A DNA stretch of 6,137 nt from an uncultured Bryobacterales bacterium. Its GTDB lineage: Bacteria; Acidobacteriota; Terriglobia; Bryobacterales; UBA6623. The notes under the pieces were generated by a model. That model saw nothing but the letters and a program-made list of their open reading frames with translations, was not told where the DNA came from and made no database searches. This document shows positions 5,610-6,137 of the stretch, piece by piece; the stretch's first letter is position 1; each line of letters starts with the position of its first letter. The position numbers were made by a program, and so were the translations under genes. The stretch lies in assembly GCA_946887065.1 (NCBI GenBank), contig CAMPKL010000249.1, positions 1 to 6,137 on the forward strand, read 5' to 3'.

Positions 5610-6137
5610 TGCCCTCGCGGCGCGCCCAGTATTCCGGCGGGGCTAATAATTTTACTTTTGCCGGACCCATGTTGATCCGCACTGGAAGGCATCCCGCCAA
5701 TTCGCCGTCTACTTGGACGTAAGCGCCTGAGGCTCCATCAAGTCCGACAACTTCCAGGCTGGCGAACTGCCGGTGGATTACGCCCTTGAGCCGATTCATC
5801 GTCCTCGTCACCACGGCAGCCAGATATCCGGGATACCCCAGCGGCGATTGCGACCGGAAGCAAACAATATCGAAGCGATCGGCCAGTAGATGGGCGCTCG
5901 GCGTCAGCACCATCCCGCCGCCATAGAGCCTGCTCTTGGAGACCACGACCAGCCCGCCCGTCCACTGCTCTTCTCCCAACAGCACGGTGATGGCGCTCAA
6001 CGGCCGCGCCAGTTGCTGCAAGCCGCTCCAAATGTAGGCAAAGATTCCGACCTGACGTTTGAGCCCCAAGTCCAAGGTGTACACGGCATTCGCGTCCATG
6101 CCCGCGCCGCACATCAGCAGGAATAGCCTCTTACTTC
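5602..6137 (-). CDS. diacylglycerol kinase/YegS-like lipid kinase, C-terminal part (cut by right edge)
   Basis: The frame runs open from the right edge and reads SKRLFLLMCGAGMDANAVY, so the Met at 6114 is internal and not the start. About 177 residues are visible. Counting from that Met, the marks of the C-terminal beta-rich domain of the diacylglycerol kinase/YegS/BmrU group are CGAGMDA (2-8), LGLKRQVGIFAYIW (16-29), VVSKSRLYGGGMVLTP (57-72) and YVQVDGELAG (132-141). Family proteins are about 300 residues, so the N-terminal domain with the GGDGT nucleotide-binding motif lies outside the window. Members phosphorylate diacylglycerol or other lipids on the inner membrane face, with some acting on sphingoid or undefined lipids. 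The stop TAA overlaps the start of the YdjM-type gene by 8 nt, so the two form an operon. Kinase activity cannot be judged without the missing half. Confidence 0.85.
   Translation of the reverse strand, partial: SKRLFLLMCGAGMDANAVYTLDLGLKRQVGIFAYIWSGLQQLARPLSAITVLLGEEQWTGGLVVVSKSRLYGGGMVLTPSAHLLADRFDIVCFRSQSPLGYPGYLAAVVTRTMNRLKGVIHRQFASLEVVGLDGASGAYVQVDGELAGCLPVRINMGPAKVKLLAPPEYWARREGNG

Noticed and set aside
4958..5646. Several long plus-strand open frames opposite the YdjM-type gene.
   Set aside because: They translate to Arg- and Pro-rich sequences without recognisable domains, as expected from the reverse strand of a G+C-rich gene with clear family motifs.
5738..6114. Second minus-strand open frame inside the lipid-kinase-like region, considered as a sign of a frameshift.
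   Set aside because: The main frame is continuous from the right edge to the stop and keeps the family motifs throughout, so no frameshift is needed.
1..6137. Search for tRNA, rRNA, CRISPR repeats, insertion-sequence ends, a riboswitch or strong intrinsic terminators.
   Set aside because: The window is almost fully coding, the longest noncoding gap is 60 nt, and no matching structure or repeated unit was seen by eye.

Overview
The window is gene-dense, G+C-rich bacterial DNA with seven substantial coding regions, one of them running off the right edge, plus a short C-terminal remnant at the left edge. No RNA gene, mobile element, CRISPR array or long repeat was seen. The source is most likely an uncultured or environmental Acidobacteriota (Solibacter-like) or Planctomycetota member. 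This rests only on recalled resemblance: the NagA variant with THLGNGAH in place of the enterobacterial THLFNAM type, the GntP-family subgroup, and the pairing of a YdjM-type membrane protein with a lipid-kinase-like gene. The phylum is an inference, not shown by the sequence.

Layout. At 1-76 is the tail of a plus-strand reading frame, overlapping by 21 nt the end of a minus-strand alpha/beta hydrolase (56-841). From a 29-nt divergent gap holding a perfect 6-bp inverted repeat, a plus-strand run of four tightly spaced genes starts: NagA-type N-acetylglucosamine-6-phosphate deacetylase (about 871-2004), GntP-family transporter (2065-3423), endonuclease III (3434-4111) and a VTT/DedA-like membrane protein (4117-4716). 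The gaps are 60, 10 and 5 nt, which suggests one transcription unit. It meets head-on a minus-strand pair: the C-terminal part of a diacylglycerol-kinase/YegS-like protein (5602-6137, partial) followed, with an 8-nt overlap, by a YdjM-type membrane-bound metal-dependent hydrolase (4713-5609). The two converging units share the palindrome CTAG, which supplies a TAG stop on each strand.

How the genes may work together. NagA and the GntP-family carrier could form a small uptake and catabolism module for an amino sugar or a sugar-acid derivative, but no NagB deaminase, sugar kinase or regulator is present. Endonuclease III is a housekeeping base-excision repair enzyme that appears to ride in the same unit. 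The VTT protein, the YdjM-type protein and the lipid-kinase-like protein are membrane or lipid proteins and may relate to envelope lipid handling, although the first is on the opposite strand.

No clearly new biological system was recognised. The most useful points to follow are the unusual nagA start region, the nagA-gntP pairing, and the overlapping lipid-kinase/YdjM pair.
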